Below the pieces are notes generated by a model. It saw only the letters and a program-made list of their open reading frames with translations. It was not told the DNA's origin and made no database searches. A DNA stretch of 64,000 bases from Flavobacterium sp. GTDB lineage: Bacteria > Bacteroidota > Bacteroidia > Flavobacteriales > Flavobacteriaceae. The stretch is taken from the NCBI GenBank assembly GCA_016714905.1, contig JADKBW010000008.1:1-64000 (forward strand), written 5' to 3'. Positions within the stretch are counted from its first letter, which is position 1. Each line of letters starts with the position of its first letter. The position numbers and the translations under genes are program-made. This document shows positions 19,661-30,985 of the stretch, piece by piece.

Positions 19661-22600
19661 ATTAAAGCATCACTTATCAAAAGAGTTAGAAAAATATTTA
19701 TTCGCTTTTTACTCGTCCTACTACTACTGCTACTGGTACTTGGTATTGCCTTGACTTTGCCACAGGTTCAAACTCGAATTGCACAATATGTGACCGAAAA
19801 TTTGAACGAAGACTACAAGACCGATATTCAAATAGAACAAATTGCCGTTACTATTTACGGTGGGGTTAAGCTTAAAAATGTTCTAATCAAAGATCATCAC
19901 AAGGATACTTTAATTTATGCCAACCGGATTTCGACCAATATTTTAGACGTCAATAAACTAATTAATGGAAAACTGATTTTTGGTAATCTTAGAATAGACC
20001 GTTTGCTTCTCAATATGAAAACCTACAAAAAGGAGCATGATTCTAACTTGAATTTATTCATCGATGCTTTTGATGATGGAAAACCTTCTTCAGGTAAATT
20101 CCTTTTTACCTCAAAGAATATTTTTCTAGAGAAAAGTCGATTTATTTTGACCGATGAAAACCGAGAAGTGCCAAAAGACGTTGATTTTACGAAACTTCAT
20201 GGACACTTAAGTGACTTCAAAATACAGGGACCGAATGTCAATACAATTATTGAAAAAATGTCTTTTCAAGACCATCGTGGGCTTTTTGTCAAAAATCTGG
20301 AGTCGAAGTTTAGTTACACAAAAAACAAATTCTTTTAACCGATCTTGATATTATGACAGCTTCCTCTTTATTCAAGGGAAATGTAGCGCTAAGTTATAAG
20401 CGACAAGATTTTCAAGATTTTAATAATAAAGTACATTTTAACATACTCATTGATCAAGCATCATTGGCTACTAATGATATTCGATATTTCTATAACGAAA
20501 TAGGGAAGAACCAAACCTTTAATTTGAAGGCACACGTAACTGGAACACTCAACGATTTGACGGCAAGACAGATGAAATTGATTGACAGCAAAAATTCGCA
20601 AATCGTTGGCAACGTAAATTTTAGAAACCTTTTCGGTAACTCAAATCAACCTTTTTATATGAAAGGTGATTTTAACAAAGTAGCTTCGAATTACAATGAC
20701 TTAATCACATTACTACCTAATGTTTTGGGCACAAAATTACCATCGTCGCTCAAAAAATTGGGTCAATTTAATATTCGAGGAAAGGCTGAAATCACGACCA
20801 AGTCGATTGTAACGGATTTCTATATGACCACTGCTTTGGGTAATATTCAATCTGACCTTAGCATGACCAATATCGATCATATCGATGATGCCAATTATGA
20901 AGGAAATATCATATTAGAAGAGTTTAATATCGGCTCATTCACAGGAGAAAAAGGACTAGGAAAAGTTACGCTGAATATTGATGTAGATGGAAAAGGATTT
21001 AAGCAAAAGAACATAAACACTGCTTTTTCTGGGGATATTTATAAAATCCGCTACAACGATTATACTTACACTAAAGTAATTGTAGATGGTAAATTCAAAA
21101 ACCCCATCTTTGTTGGTAAAGTATTTATCAATGATCCTAATCTATTTATGGATTTCAAAGGATTGATTAATCTCAGTAAGAAAGATATCGCTTATAATTT
21201 TCAAACCACCATTGATTATGCTAATCTCAACCAATTAAATTTTGTAAAGAAAGATTCTATTGCCATTTTTAAGGGAAAAGCAGATATCAATATCCTTGGA
21301 AATAACCTAGACGATTTAAAAGGCGATGTTCACTTTGAACACACTTCTTATCAAAACAGCAAAAACAACTACTATTTCGAAGAATTTTCACTGCATTCCA
21401 CTTTTGACAGTGAAAATGTGCGAACCATAGCCATCGAATCAGAAGATATTATGCGAGGGAAAGTCGTCGGGAAATTTAAGATTGGCTTGTTGAAAAAAAT
21501 GCTAGAGAATTCAGCAGGAAGTTTATATGCCAATTATTCTCGAAATCCGATACCTAAAGGACAGTATCTTAAATTTGATTTTAGTATCGATAACAAAATT
21601 GTCGAGGTTTTTTATCCCGAAATAGATATTGGTAAAAACACAAAACTGCGTGGGGCAATTGATTCCTCCACAGATGATTTTAAGTTCAATTTTACATCGC
21701 CTGAAATTAAGGCCTACGGAAACACTTTTGACAATATCAAAGTTGATATTGACAACAAAAATCCCTTGTTTAATACTTATGTGTCCTTAGACACTATAAA
21801 AACTAAATTTTATAAAGCACGTGATTTCAGTTTAATCAATATTACTACAAAAGACACCTTGTTTCTGCGTACTGAATTTAAAGGTGGCGATACTGGAGAA
21901 GATGCGTATAGCTTAAACTTTTATCATACTATCAATGCGCAAAAACAAAACGTAGTTGGAATTCAAAAATCTGAACTGCTTTTTAATAATTTTTTATGGA
22001 GTCTAAATCAAGTCGACAACGACAAAAATAAAATTGTATTTGATAAAAAATTTCAAAATTTTGCCATTGAAGACATCGTTTTATCGCACGAAAATCAAAA
22101 AGTTCAACTCAATGGTACGTTATTAGGAAGCAAAAATAAAGACCTTCGCCTTGATTTTACGGAAGTGCAACTTGATGAAATATTGCCTGAACTCAGTAGA
22201 TTTAAAATTGATGGCGCTTTAAATGGCGTGGCACAACTAAAGCAAATCGACGCGGTTTATCAGCCGACCTCTTCGCTTAAAATTCAGAACCTAGTGGTGA
22301 ATGATGTAGCCTTAGGAAACATGAATCTAAACATACAGGGCGATCAGAGCTTTCAAAAATTCTATATCAATTCGTCCATTGAAAATGAAAATATGGAATC
22401 TTTCGTTGCAGACGGAAGTTTAGACATCATTGATGATAGGACTGAACTAGATCTAAATCTTAATTTTGACAGGTTTAATTTGGGGATTTTGAGTTCACTT
22501 GGGGATCAGTAATCAGCAATATTCGCGGATTTGCTTCTGGTCGAGCCAACTTGTCTGGAGGGCTGGAAAACATCGATGTGAATGGTCGACTTTTCGTAGA

Positions 22601-24161
22601 TAATGCCGGTTTGGGAATTCCTTATTTGAACACAGATTATAAGATTGAGAATAAGGCTATTGTCGACGTAACAGAAAAGAAATTTATTATTCGTAATGCT
22701 GAAATTGAAGATACAAAATACCATACAAAAGCAAAACTTGATGGAAGTATCGGACACTCCAATTTTTCCGATTGGAGTCTGGACTTAAATTTAAGTTCAA
22801 ATAAAATCCTGGCGTTAGATACCAAAGACAGTGAAGATGCGGCGTACTTCGGCACCGCTTTTATGGATGGAGAAGCTACCATTACAGGACCAATAAGTAA
22901 ACTATTCATTCAAGTTGATGGTAAATCAGAGAGTGGAACAGCCATCAAGATTCCAATAAATGATGCTGAAGCAAGTGGTGATAATAATTATATTCATTTC
23001 ATCAGCGCAACTGACAAATACAACTTTAAAAAAGGAATCGCTTCAAGCACTAAAAAGTACGATGGGGTTGAATTGCTATTTAATTTTGATATTACACCAG
23101 AAGCAGAAATAGAAATAATATTGGATCGAAATTCTGGCCATGGGATGAAAGGAAAAGGATTCGGATCGCTTTTATTTAAAATAAACACGTTGGGGAAATT
23201 CAATATGTGGGGCGACTTTCAAGCGTATGAAGGAACTTATAATTTTAAGTACGGCGGTATCATCAACAAGCAATTCACGATCAAAAAAGGTGGCTCTGTG
23301 GTATGGGAAGGTGATCCTATGAAAGCCATTTTAAGTCTTGAAGCAGTTTATAAAACCACCGCAAATCCTGGACTACTATATGAAAATTCCACCATAAATA
23401 GAAAGGTTGATGTTGAAGTGGTCATTGGAATCAAAGGAAATTTGAGTAATCCGAATCCAGAGTTTAACATTAATTTTCCAACTTTAAGTTCATCGGTAAA
23501 ATCCGAGATTCAAACCAATTTAGACGATAAAGATGTGAGGCAAAAGCAAGCGCTGGTCTTATTATCAACGGGTAGCTTCTTGAGCAACGAAGGAATTAAT
23601 CAAAATTCATTGACAAATAATCTGTATGAAAAAGTAGGTGATATTTTCGGTTCTATTCTTAACAATTCTGACGATAAGATTACCGTTGGAGTAGATTTGG
23701 TATCTGCAGATCGAAACCCAGGGCGAGAAACAGACGGGCGTGTTGGCGTTACTATAAGTACTAAAGTCAACGATAGAATTAGTGTGAATGGAAAATTAGG
23801 AGTTCCAGTTGGAGGAATAAATGAGTCCGCAATTGTAGGAGATGTCGAAATTCAGTATCGAGTGAATGAAGATGGAACTTTGAACTTACATGTTTTCAAT
23901 AAAGAAAATGACATTAATTATATAGGACAAGGTATTGGCTATACACAAGGAATAGGTTTGAACTACCAGGTAGATTTTACCACTTTCAAGCAATTACTTC
24001 ACAAAGTATTTAAAAATCAAAAAATAGATTTGGTAAAGCAGCCTTCTAAGATTATTGATGACTCACACTTATTACCTGATTACATCAACTTTGACGACAA
24101 AAAAGAAAAAAATAAACAACCTGAGAAAGTCAATTCCGACGCTATTCCAACAGAAGATTAA
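19661..24161 (+). CDS. tamB: Translocation and assembly module protein TamB, split by two homopolymer indels
   Basis: Rejoined, about 1,500 residues. An N-terminal membrane anchor (19691-19750, FLLVLLLLLLVLG) lies upstream of the first usual start codon, with an in-frame stop at 19652, so the start is uncertain and may be ATT 19661 or a sequence error. Long beta-helical repeats follow, and the C-terminal TamB/DUF490 domain (KFNMWGDFQAYEGTYNFKYG and later) is intact. The frame breaks at A-run 20320-20325 and at GGGG 22501-22504; adding one base at each restores a continuous protein. TamB-like proteins bridge inner and outer membranes for outer-membrane protein assembly or phospholipid transport. 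Confidence 0.9.
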
Positions 24162-24317
24162 ATTTTTAATAGTTCCCTTTATTTTTTCTACCATTCTTCA
24201 AGTAAGGAAAAACTTATTAACGAAAACGATTGAATTTTAGAAATACCAACTAAGTATCTAAAATTGTCGTCTTTTTATATAAGATGTTTGTTAATTTTAC
24301 ATTTTAATTGTCAAAAA

Positions 24318-25303
24318 ATGCCAAAAACCATAAAAAAAATAGGTGTACTGACTTCTGGTGGTGATTCTCCCGGAATGAATGCCGCTATTCGTTCAGTAGT
24401 ACGAACTTGCGCATATCACCAGGTGGAATGTATTGGAATTTACCGAGGATACCAAGGAATGATTGAAGGTGACTTCAAGGAAATGGGACCACGAAGCGTA
24501 AACAACATCGTCAATAAAGGCGGAACGATACTCAAGTCAGCACGTTCTAAAGAATTTATGACAGCAGAGGAAGAAAGAAAGCCTTCGAGCATCTCAAATC
24601 TGCAAATGTAGATGCATTAGTTGTAATTGGAGGAGATGGAAGCTTTACAGGAGCAGAAGTATTTAATAATGAATACGGATTTCCAGTGATTGGAATTCCA
24701 GGAACTATTGATAATGACATATACGGAACAAGCCATACCTTAGGATATGATACCGCACTTAACACGGTGGTAGAAGTAATTGATAAAATCCGCGACACCG
24801 CTAGCTCACACAATCGTTTGTTTTTCGTAGAAGTCATGGGAAGAGATGCTGGTCATATCGCCCTGAATGCTGGAATCGGAGCGGGAGCAGAAGAAATTCT
24901 TATCCCTGAAGAGGATCTCGGTCTTGAGCGTTTACTTGATTCCCTCAAGAAAAGTAAAGCTTCTGGAAAATCATCCAGTATCGTTGTCATTGCCGAAGGA
25001 GATAAAATTGGAAAGAACGTTTTTGAACTCAAAGATTATGTCGAAGCAAACCTTCCTGAATACGATGTTCGTGTTTCCGTTCTTGGACACATGCAACGCG
25101 GTGGTGCACCATCATGCTTTGATCGGGTTTTAGCGAGCCGACTTGGCGTAAAGGCTGTAGAATCTCTATTAGAAGGCAAATCTAACTTTATGGTAGGATT
25201 GCTCAACGATAAAATAGCATTAACACCATTAGAACAAGCTATAAAGGGACATACAGAAATAGATCGCGAATTGTTGCGTGTTTCTGAAATCATGTCTACG
25301 TAG
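24318..25303 (+). CDS. pfkA: 6-phosphofructokinase, split by one indel
   Basis: About 328 residues after correction, normal for bacterial PFK-1. It shows LTSGGDSPGMNAAIR at the N-terminus, the catalytic PGTIDNDIYGTS, MGRDAGHIALNAG and LGHMQRGGAPSCFDR for substrate and effector binding. Start ATG 24318 (MPKTIKKIG) fits the family; an upstream start at 24264 is not needed. A base is missing between 24569 and 24580: with one G added in GAGG the protein reads AEGRKKAFEHLK, the usual family sequence. It catalyses the ATP-dependent committed step of glycolysis and is followed by gapA 79 bases later. Confidence 0.92.
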
Positions 25304-25382
25304 TTTTAAAATCAAAAAAAGTTATTGAAGTTTAATTTATAATCGGCGTACAGCCTATTGCGTATCGCCTAAAGCAGACAAA

Positions 25383-26348
25383 ATGAAAGTAAAATTAGGA
25401 ATTAACGGATTTGGAAGAATTGGAAGAATTGTTTTTAGAGAATCATTCAACAGAGACAACATCGAAGTTGTCGCTATCAATGATTTATTAGATGTTGAAC
25501 ATTTAGCCTATCTATTAAAATACGATTCGGTTCACGGTCGTTTCAACGGAACTGTTGAAGTGAAAGAAGGGAAGTTATACGTTAACGGAAGAAATATTCG
25601 AATCACAGCTGAAAAAGATCCATCGACACTAAAATGGGATGAAGTAGGAGCAGAAGTAGTAGCAGATTGTACTGGAATATTTACGACGCTAGAGTCAGCG
25701 AGCGCACACATCAAAGGTGGCGCAAAAAAAGTAGTAATCTCAGCACCATCGGCAGATGCGCCAATGTTCGTAATGGGCGTAAACCACGAAAAAGCAACCG
25801 CAGCGGATACTATTGTTTCTAATGCATCTTGTACAACCAACTGTTTAGCGCCATTAGCTAAAGTAATCAATGATAATTTCGGAATTGTTGAAGCATTAAT
25901 GACTACAGTTCACGCTACAACATCAACACAAATGACGGCTGACGGACCTTCCAAAAAAGATTGGAGAGGTGGTCGTGCTGCAAGCGTAAATATCATTCCA
26001 TCTTCTACAGGTGCCGCAAAAGCAGTAGGAAAAGTAATTCCTGAACTCAATGGTAAATTAACAGGAATGTCATTCCGTGTTCCTACAATTGACGTTTCAG
26101 TTGTCGAAGAAATCATGAAAGTGCTTAAAAACGCTTCAGAAACGAGCATGAAAGGAATCCTAGGATACACCGAAGATGATGTGGTTTCTCAAGATTTCAT
26201 CTCAGACAAACGCACTTCGATTATTGATGCCAAAGCTGGAATCGGACTAAATTCAACTTTTTTCAAAATTGTATCTTGGTACGATAATGAGTACGGTTAC
26301 TCTAGTAAATTAATCGATTTGTCAGTGCATATTGCTGGCTTAAAATAA
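25383..26348 (+). CDS. gapA: Glyceraldehyde-3-phosphate dehydrogenase with internal 12-residue gap
   Basis: Shows the NAD-binding INGFGRIGRIVFRE, the catalytic Cys150 in SNASCTTNCLAP, His177 in TTVHATT, and WYDNEYGYS near the end, so it is a phosphorylating GAPDH. It is 321 residues where this family is about 333. The missing part lies after Val241: other GAPDHs read DVSVVDLTVRL and about six further residues before the EEI/MK helix, but here VSVV runs straight into EEIMKVLKNASE (DNA 26103-26111). The gap is in frame, and CGA occurs at the junction. It removes a conserved core beta strand, so enzyme activity would be doubtful if real. Confidence 0.93.
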   Translation: MKVKLGINGFGRIGRIVFRESFNRDNIEVVAINDLLDVEHLAYLLKYDSVHGRFNGTVEVKEGKLYVNGRNIRITAEKDPSTLKWDEVGAEVVADCTGIFTTLESASAHIKGGAKKVVISAPSADAPMFVMGVNHEKATAADTIVSNASCTTNCLAPLAKVINDNFGIVEALMTTVHATTSTQMTADGPSKKDWRGGRAASVNIIPSSTGAAKAVGKVIPELNGKLTGMSFRVPTIDVSVVEEIMKVLKNASETSMKGILGYTEDDVVSQDFISDKRTSIIDAKAGIGLNSTFFKIVSWYDNEYGYSSKLIDLSVHIAGLK

Positions 26349-26363
26349 AATAGTACATTTACG

Positions 26364-26397
26364 AAGTCCCATTTTTGTAGATGGGACTTTTATTTTA
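26364..26397 (+). terminator. Terminator of gapA
   Basis: Stem AAGTCCCAT / ATGGGACTT around an 8-base loop, followed by TTATTTT, 16 bases past the stop codon. Confidence 0.85.
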
Positions 26398-26398
26398 A

Positions 26399-26476
26399 GA
26401 GCTAATCCCGCTATCCGTTGCAATCTTTTCCGCCGAACCACGTCGCAAAAGGATTTTCACTACTATCGGGGCTAAG
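26399..26476 (+). repeat. Dispersed intergenic hairpin repeat, copy B
   Basis: It opens GAGCTAATCCCGCTATCCG and closes CTATCGGGGCTAAGG; these ends pair (AGC..CCCG with CGGGGCT), as do the inner arms AATCTTTTCCG and CGCAAAAGGATT. Same module order as copies at 2050, 44876 and 55826 (inverted). It starts right after the gapA terminator. Confidence 0.75.
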
Positions 26477-26519
26477 GCAACAGAACAAATCAGAACGAAT
26501 ATATTACAAATCAAGTTTC

Positions 26520-26551
26520 TTAGTTACTCAGCAACTTAGGCACTCAGCAAC
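26520..26551 (+). repeat. Two 16-bp tandem units before the kinase start
   Basis: TTAGTTACTCAGCAAC (26520-26535) is followed directly by TTAGGCACTCAGCAAC (26536-26551), 14 of 16 bases identical. The array ends nine bases before ATG 26561, in the 5' leader, where it would replace an ordinary ribosome binding site. Confidence 0.7.
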
Positions 26552-26560
26552 TCAAATAAA

Positions 26561-27412
26561 ATGAAACTACTCGTAGACAGTGGCTCGACCAAAGCCGATT
26601 GGATCGCCATCGATGAATCAGGAAAAGTATTATTTACTACCCAAACATTAGGCTTAAATCCCGAAGTTTTAACCAAAGAAGAAATAATTAGTCGTCTCGA
26701 TGATAAGTTTGATATTTCTCACAACAAAGACAAAGCAAGTCATCTGTTTTTTTACGGCGCAGGCTGCGGAACAGACAGAATGAAAGATTTCTTAGCCAAA
26801 GTCTTTGAAGAATATTTCAGCAAAGCTGCCATTTCTGTTCACGAAGACACTTATGCAGCGGTCTACGCTACTACACCAAAAGACGAGAAAGCCATTGTGT
26901 GTATCTTAGGAACAGGCTCAAATTGTAGTTACTTTGATGGGAAAATATTACATCAAAAAGTGCAATCTTTAGGATATATCGCTATGGATGATTGTTCTGG
27001 AAATCGATTCGGGCGTCACTTATTGCGTGGCTATTATTTTAATAAGATGCCAAAAGAACTTGCGAAAGAATTTGAAGAAGAGTATAACGTTGATCCAGAT
27101 TACATCAAACACAATTTATACAAAGAACCCAATCCAAATGCGTATTTGGCAACATTTGCCATGTTTCTAATCAAGCATAAAGACAATCCATTTTGCAAAA
27201 ATATCATCAAAGCTGAGATGAAAGATTTTGCTGAAAATTACATTATGCAATTTGATAATTGTAGAGATGTACTGGTTCACTTTGTTGGTTCTATCGCTTT
27301 CTACCTGAAAGATGAATTAGAACAAATTCTCGAAACTTACGATATCAAAGTAGGCAATGTACTTCGTAGACCGATTGACGGATTGATTGCTTATCATATC
27401 TTGAACAAATAA
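26561..27412 (+). CDS. N-acetylglucosamine kinase-like BadF/BadG/BcrA/BcrD ATPase
   Basis: A 283-residue ASKHA-fold kinase. Phosphate-1 motif LLVDSGSTKADW at the N-terminus, CILGTGSNCSYFDG for phosphate 2, and a glycine-poor adenosine region LVHFVGSIAFYLKDEL. Bacteroidetes members are usually named N-acetylglucosamine kinase, which phosphorylates GlcNAc released in cell-wall turnover; the precise sugar is inferred from the family. It lies four bases before mgsA and should be co-transcribed with it. Confidence 0.85.
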   Translation: MKLLVDSGSTKADWIAIDESGKVLFTTQTLGLNPEVLTKEEIISRLDDKFDISHNKDKASHLFFYGAGCGTDRMKDFLAKVFEEYFSKAAISVHEDTYAAVYATTPKDEKAIVCILGTGSNCSYFDGKILHQKVQSLGYIAMDDCSGNRFGRHLLRGYYFNKMPKELAKEFEEEYNVDPDYIKHNLYKEPNPNAYLATFAMFLIKHKDNPFCKNIIKAEMKDFAENYIMQFDNCRDVLVHFVGSIAFYLKDELEQILETYDIKVGNVLRRPIDGLIAYHILNK

Positions 27413-27416
27413 CAAC

Positions 27417-27794
27417 ATGATGGAGATTGCCATTATCGCACACGACCGAATGAAAGCTGATATGGTGCAGTTCTTAAATAAAAACAAAACCCTATTGCTT
27501 GAAGAACACATCAAATTAATTGCTACAGGAACGACCGGTGGACAAGCGGAAAATGCTGGATTTAAAGTAAAACGAATGCTCTCAGGCCCCATGGGAGGTG
27601 ATGCCCAGATTGCGGCAAGAGTTGCCGAAGGAAAAACGAAAATGGTTTTGTTTTTTAAAGATCCTAATTCTAGTCATCCCCACGAAGTGGATATCAATAT
27701 GCTGATTCGGGTTTGTGATGTGCATAATATCCCATTGGCAACCAATAAAGCAACGGCACAATTATTACTCAATGCTATCGCGTTGCCATCATAG
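27417..27794 (+). CDS. mgsA: Methylglyoxal synthase
   Basis: A 125-residue protein matching MgsA in full: IAIIAHDRMKADM at the N-terminus, the phosphate site LIATGTTGG, the catalytic aspartate in SGPMGGDAQI, and DPNSSHPHEVD. It converts dihydroxyacetone phosphate to methylglyoxal and phosphate, a bypass of lower glycolysis under phosphate limitation. Its place behind pfkA, gapA and a sugar kinase suits triose-phosphate control. Its last 20 bases overlap the convergent ridA gene. Confidence 0.95.
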   Translation: MMEIAIIAHDRMKADMVQFLNKNKTLLLEEHIKLIATGTTGGQAENAGFKVKRMLSGPMGGDAQIAARVAEGKTKMVLFFKDPNSSHPHEVDINMLIRVCDVHNIPLATNKATAQLLLNAIALPS

Positions 27795-28155
27795 CAATTT
27801 CTATATTAACGAACTTAGGCAAAGCTGCCACTTGAACCGTTTCTCTTGCAGGAGCGGTTTCTTCGTTAAAGTACTTGCTGTAGACGGCATTTATTCTTGC
27901 AAAATCGTGCATGTTGGTAATGAAAATTGTTGTCTTATAAACATTTTCAAACGTCATGTCCGCCGCTTCTAAAAGTGCTTTGAGATTCTCCATAACTTGC
28001 TCGGTTTCTGCTTCAATAGAATCCAGAACCAATTCCATAGTACTCGGATTTAGAGCGATTTGACCTGACGTATATAAAGTATTACCTACCATAACAGCTT
28101 GACTATATGGACCAATCGGTGCTGGTGCTTTTTCAGTAAAAATGATTTTTTTCAT
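27775..28155 (-). CDS. ridA: RidA family enamine/imine deaminase
   Basis: A 126-residue RidA/YjgF protein with PAPIGPYSQAVMVGNTLYTSG at the start, split here into its conserved blocks, and the key arginine in APARETVQV. RidA hydrolyses reactive 2-aminoacrylate-type enamines formed by PLP enzymes. Length and both ends fit the family. It overlaps the 3' end of mgsA by 20 bases and is 21 bases past the lptD stop on the same strand direction, so it may be read in either its own transcript or one continuing from lptD. Confidence 0.93.
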   Translation of the reverse strand: MKKIIFTEKAPAPIGPYSQAVMVGNTLYTSGQIALNPSTMELVLDSIEAETEQVMENLKALLEAADMTFENVYKTTIFITNMHDFARINAVYSKYFNEETAPARETVQVAALPKFVNIEIAMMATR

Positions 28156-28176
28156 TGAGCAAAATATTAACTGTAA

Positions 28177-30899
28177 TTATCTTAAGACTCGATCTGGAAG
28201 TGTTCTTTTTTCCCATTTGATATCGCTCAGAACTCCAGATTTGATTCCGATAAAGAAAGACCAAAAGGCATTGGTCCCGTAAGGTGTCCAACTAAAATCC
28301 ATGCGCCAACTTAATAAATCACGGGAAAATCTAAACTGGGTAAACGTGACCCCTTTTTGCACAAAATCATAACCTGTAGAAACGCCCACTTTCCATTTAG
28401 GCGCAATGTCAGAGTTTACAGACATCATCACAGAATTTCCCGAGATTTCTTTTTCTCTTCTATTATTAGAATAAGTCAGTTGATAAGCAAAGTTGATGTC
28501 CCACGGCAACGTATATTTATAAAACCCTTTAAAATCGTCTTCCTCTTCATCCTCGCCGAACTGATTTAACCGCCGATCACTAAAATCAGTATTGGTTCCA
28601 AACAAATCATCTTCTCGGCCACCATTACGTAGCCCTTGATTATTCTTCTTTTGCTCCTTATCATCACCGTTAAAATCGGTATTATTTAGAGAGTAATTTA
28701 TAGTCATATTAGCACTAGTCATTCGAAATAGGCTGCCTCCATTATCAATATTAAAGGTATTAAAAGTTCTTCCTGAATTATCAATGGCATATGGATTTAA
28801 AGTTGTACCAAAATTGACATTCATCTTGTTCTTAAAGAAAGCTGTTCCTCCACTCAAACGCAATGGCGCCCATTGTAGCGAATCAGCGGTGATATCATAA
28901 CTAGTCGATAAATTCAGGTTATTCAGTAACATCACTTTTCTCGGTTCTGTTTTGGTAGTATCTTTCTCAGTAACCTTGGCTTCAAAAGTGTTGCTTAAGC
29001 TAAAGCCTACACTGCTAGCAATGTTCTTGCCGGGTGCTCCGAAAATTCCTTGCTCAAATCGCGTATACTCTTTGACCATTGTTCCGCTGCCATCGGCGTC
29101 ATAAGTATCATAATACTGATTGAAACTTGGCGTATAATTATAGGAAACTGAAGGCCTCATAACATGCCGTATGGCTTGAATTTTTTAGATTCCCCGAAAT
29201 TAAAAGTCCCATAAATCGTCGTTCCTACACTAGAAGAAAATGAATAGGTCCTGAAGGAATCAAATTTATTGACATCTACAATTTCTTCTGTGTTTTTTAA
29301 TACATCAAAACGCTTTCGAATTGTTTTTAAGTACCAAACTTCCTCATAATTTATCGACGTCGTTGTACTGAAGTATTTGAAAATCTTAAAATTTGTACTC
29401 AAAGGAATACTGTGTTGAAGTCCAACTTTGGCATCTTGAAACATTTGAGGTTTGAAAAATAAAGAGTCCGTAGTTGCAAATCTATTTTCTCCTCTCAAGT
29501 TGTACTGCAAATTGACATTCTTAATAAATCCTTTCTTTATGCCTTCTTTTGGCGCAAAAGGAAAAATCCGATCCACACTCAATTGCAGCGTTGGCAATGT
29601 CATATTAATTTGTTGTGTATTTGTATTTTGCGAATGTGTAGCAGTGAGCGACATATTCACTTGCGGAACGGAATTAAAGGTTTTAGAATAGGAAATAGAA
29701 GAAGCTAATGTATTGTTCAAATTAGATCCGACATTCACTTGATTGAGGGATTGTTGGAAATAAGTGCTACTACCAAAATTCACAGAAGCTGAAAATCGAG
29801 AATTAGGGCTCGCTTTTGAATCTTGCGCGTGCGACCATTGTATATTGTAGATGTTGGTCTTCGAATAATCGGGAAATCCTCTTTCGCTATTGATTAGATT
29901 TTCATATCGAAAATTAACATTTCCTCTAAATTTATATTTTTTTGCATAAGTCGACTCAAATCGCGTTGCATAACTACCATTCGTATAATAGTCTCCCAAA
30001 ATGGCTAAATCGTAATAATCGCTCAAAGCCAAATAGTAACCGCCGTTCTGAAGCGAATATCCGCGCTCTCGCGTATCATTCCAAGTTGGAATTATTAGTC
30101 CAGATCGACTCGTTTCGGACATAGGAAAGAAAGCAAAAGGAAGCGCTATCGGTGTGGGAACATCCGCAATTACCATATTGGTCAAACCAGTGACTACCTT
30201 TTTTCCAGGTACAAGTTTTAAACGACTGGTTCTAAAATAATATTCTGGATCTTCGATGTCTTCTGCGGTAGTAAAACGAGCACCTTTCAGAAAATAAACG
30301 GAGTCATTTACCCTTTTTGAAATCTCCGCCCGAACTTTAAACTCGCCTTGCTCAGTTCTTGAATTCCAAATCAAAGCCTTCTTAGTTTTGTAGTTGAATC
30401 GTATCGAATCCGGTTCAACAATATTGGCGCCTTGCTTAAAATTCGGATACTGCGTATAAACACCTGAAGAATCTTTTATTCTACCCGCATAAACTTCGTT
30501 GTTTTCGTAGTTAAAAACAATTATTCCTGACTTTAGTTCAATATCCTGATAGTATAATTCTGCCTTGTCATAGAGAGTAATTAGTTTTTTCTTTTGATCT
30601 ATTTTCGTGTACGTTTCCGCTTTGTATTTTATTTTCCCTTCTAGTACTGACTTTTTTGGCTTAATACTATCTGTTTTTATAGTATCGCCAATTTTTTCAA
30701 TGTCGTTTAATGAAATAAAAGTACTGTCTTTTGCGGTCTTTGGTGGAAATGTAGCCGATTTGTTACCCACCTCTTGCGAATAACTTTTGGTAATTCCAAT
30801 TGTTAGAAAGATGGCTGATAAAACGATATGAAATAAGTTTGTATGCAAAGGTTTTAATGCTATTTTTGTAAAAATATGGCTTAATTTTTGACGCCCCAA
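28177..30899 (-). CDS. lptD: LptD-like LPS-assembly outer membrane protein, split by one indel
   Basis: About 907 residues when joined. The N-terminal part holds an OstA/LptA-like jellyroll (KYKAETYTKIDQKKKLITLY onward) and the C-terminal part a large beta-barrel (from YYLALSDYYDLAILGDYYTN). The break at 29161-29162 produces TTATGAGG, where a stop and a new ATG overlap; adding one T gives GMFMRPSVSYNYTP, and MRPSVSYNYTP is typical of the family. LptD inserts LPS into the outer leaflet. The start is uncertain: the frame opens at TTG 30899, but a signal-like segment (LFHIVLSAIFLTIGITKSYSQ) begins about 20 residues later. Confidence 0.88.
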
Positions 30900-30985
30900 A
30901 CTTAATGATTATTTTCCGTCAAAAATAAGGATATTGAAAAATTAAAGGTTGACCAGTATTACAAAAATTAACATTATTCGATACC

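Noticed and set aside
24264..24317. Longer start of pfkA
   Set aside because: The ATG at 24318 matches the family N-terminus; the extra 18 residues do not.
26349..26560. Riboswitch upstream of the kinase gene
   Set aside because: The structure there is the dispersed repeat found at three other unrelated sites, so it is not gene-specific.
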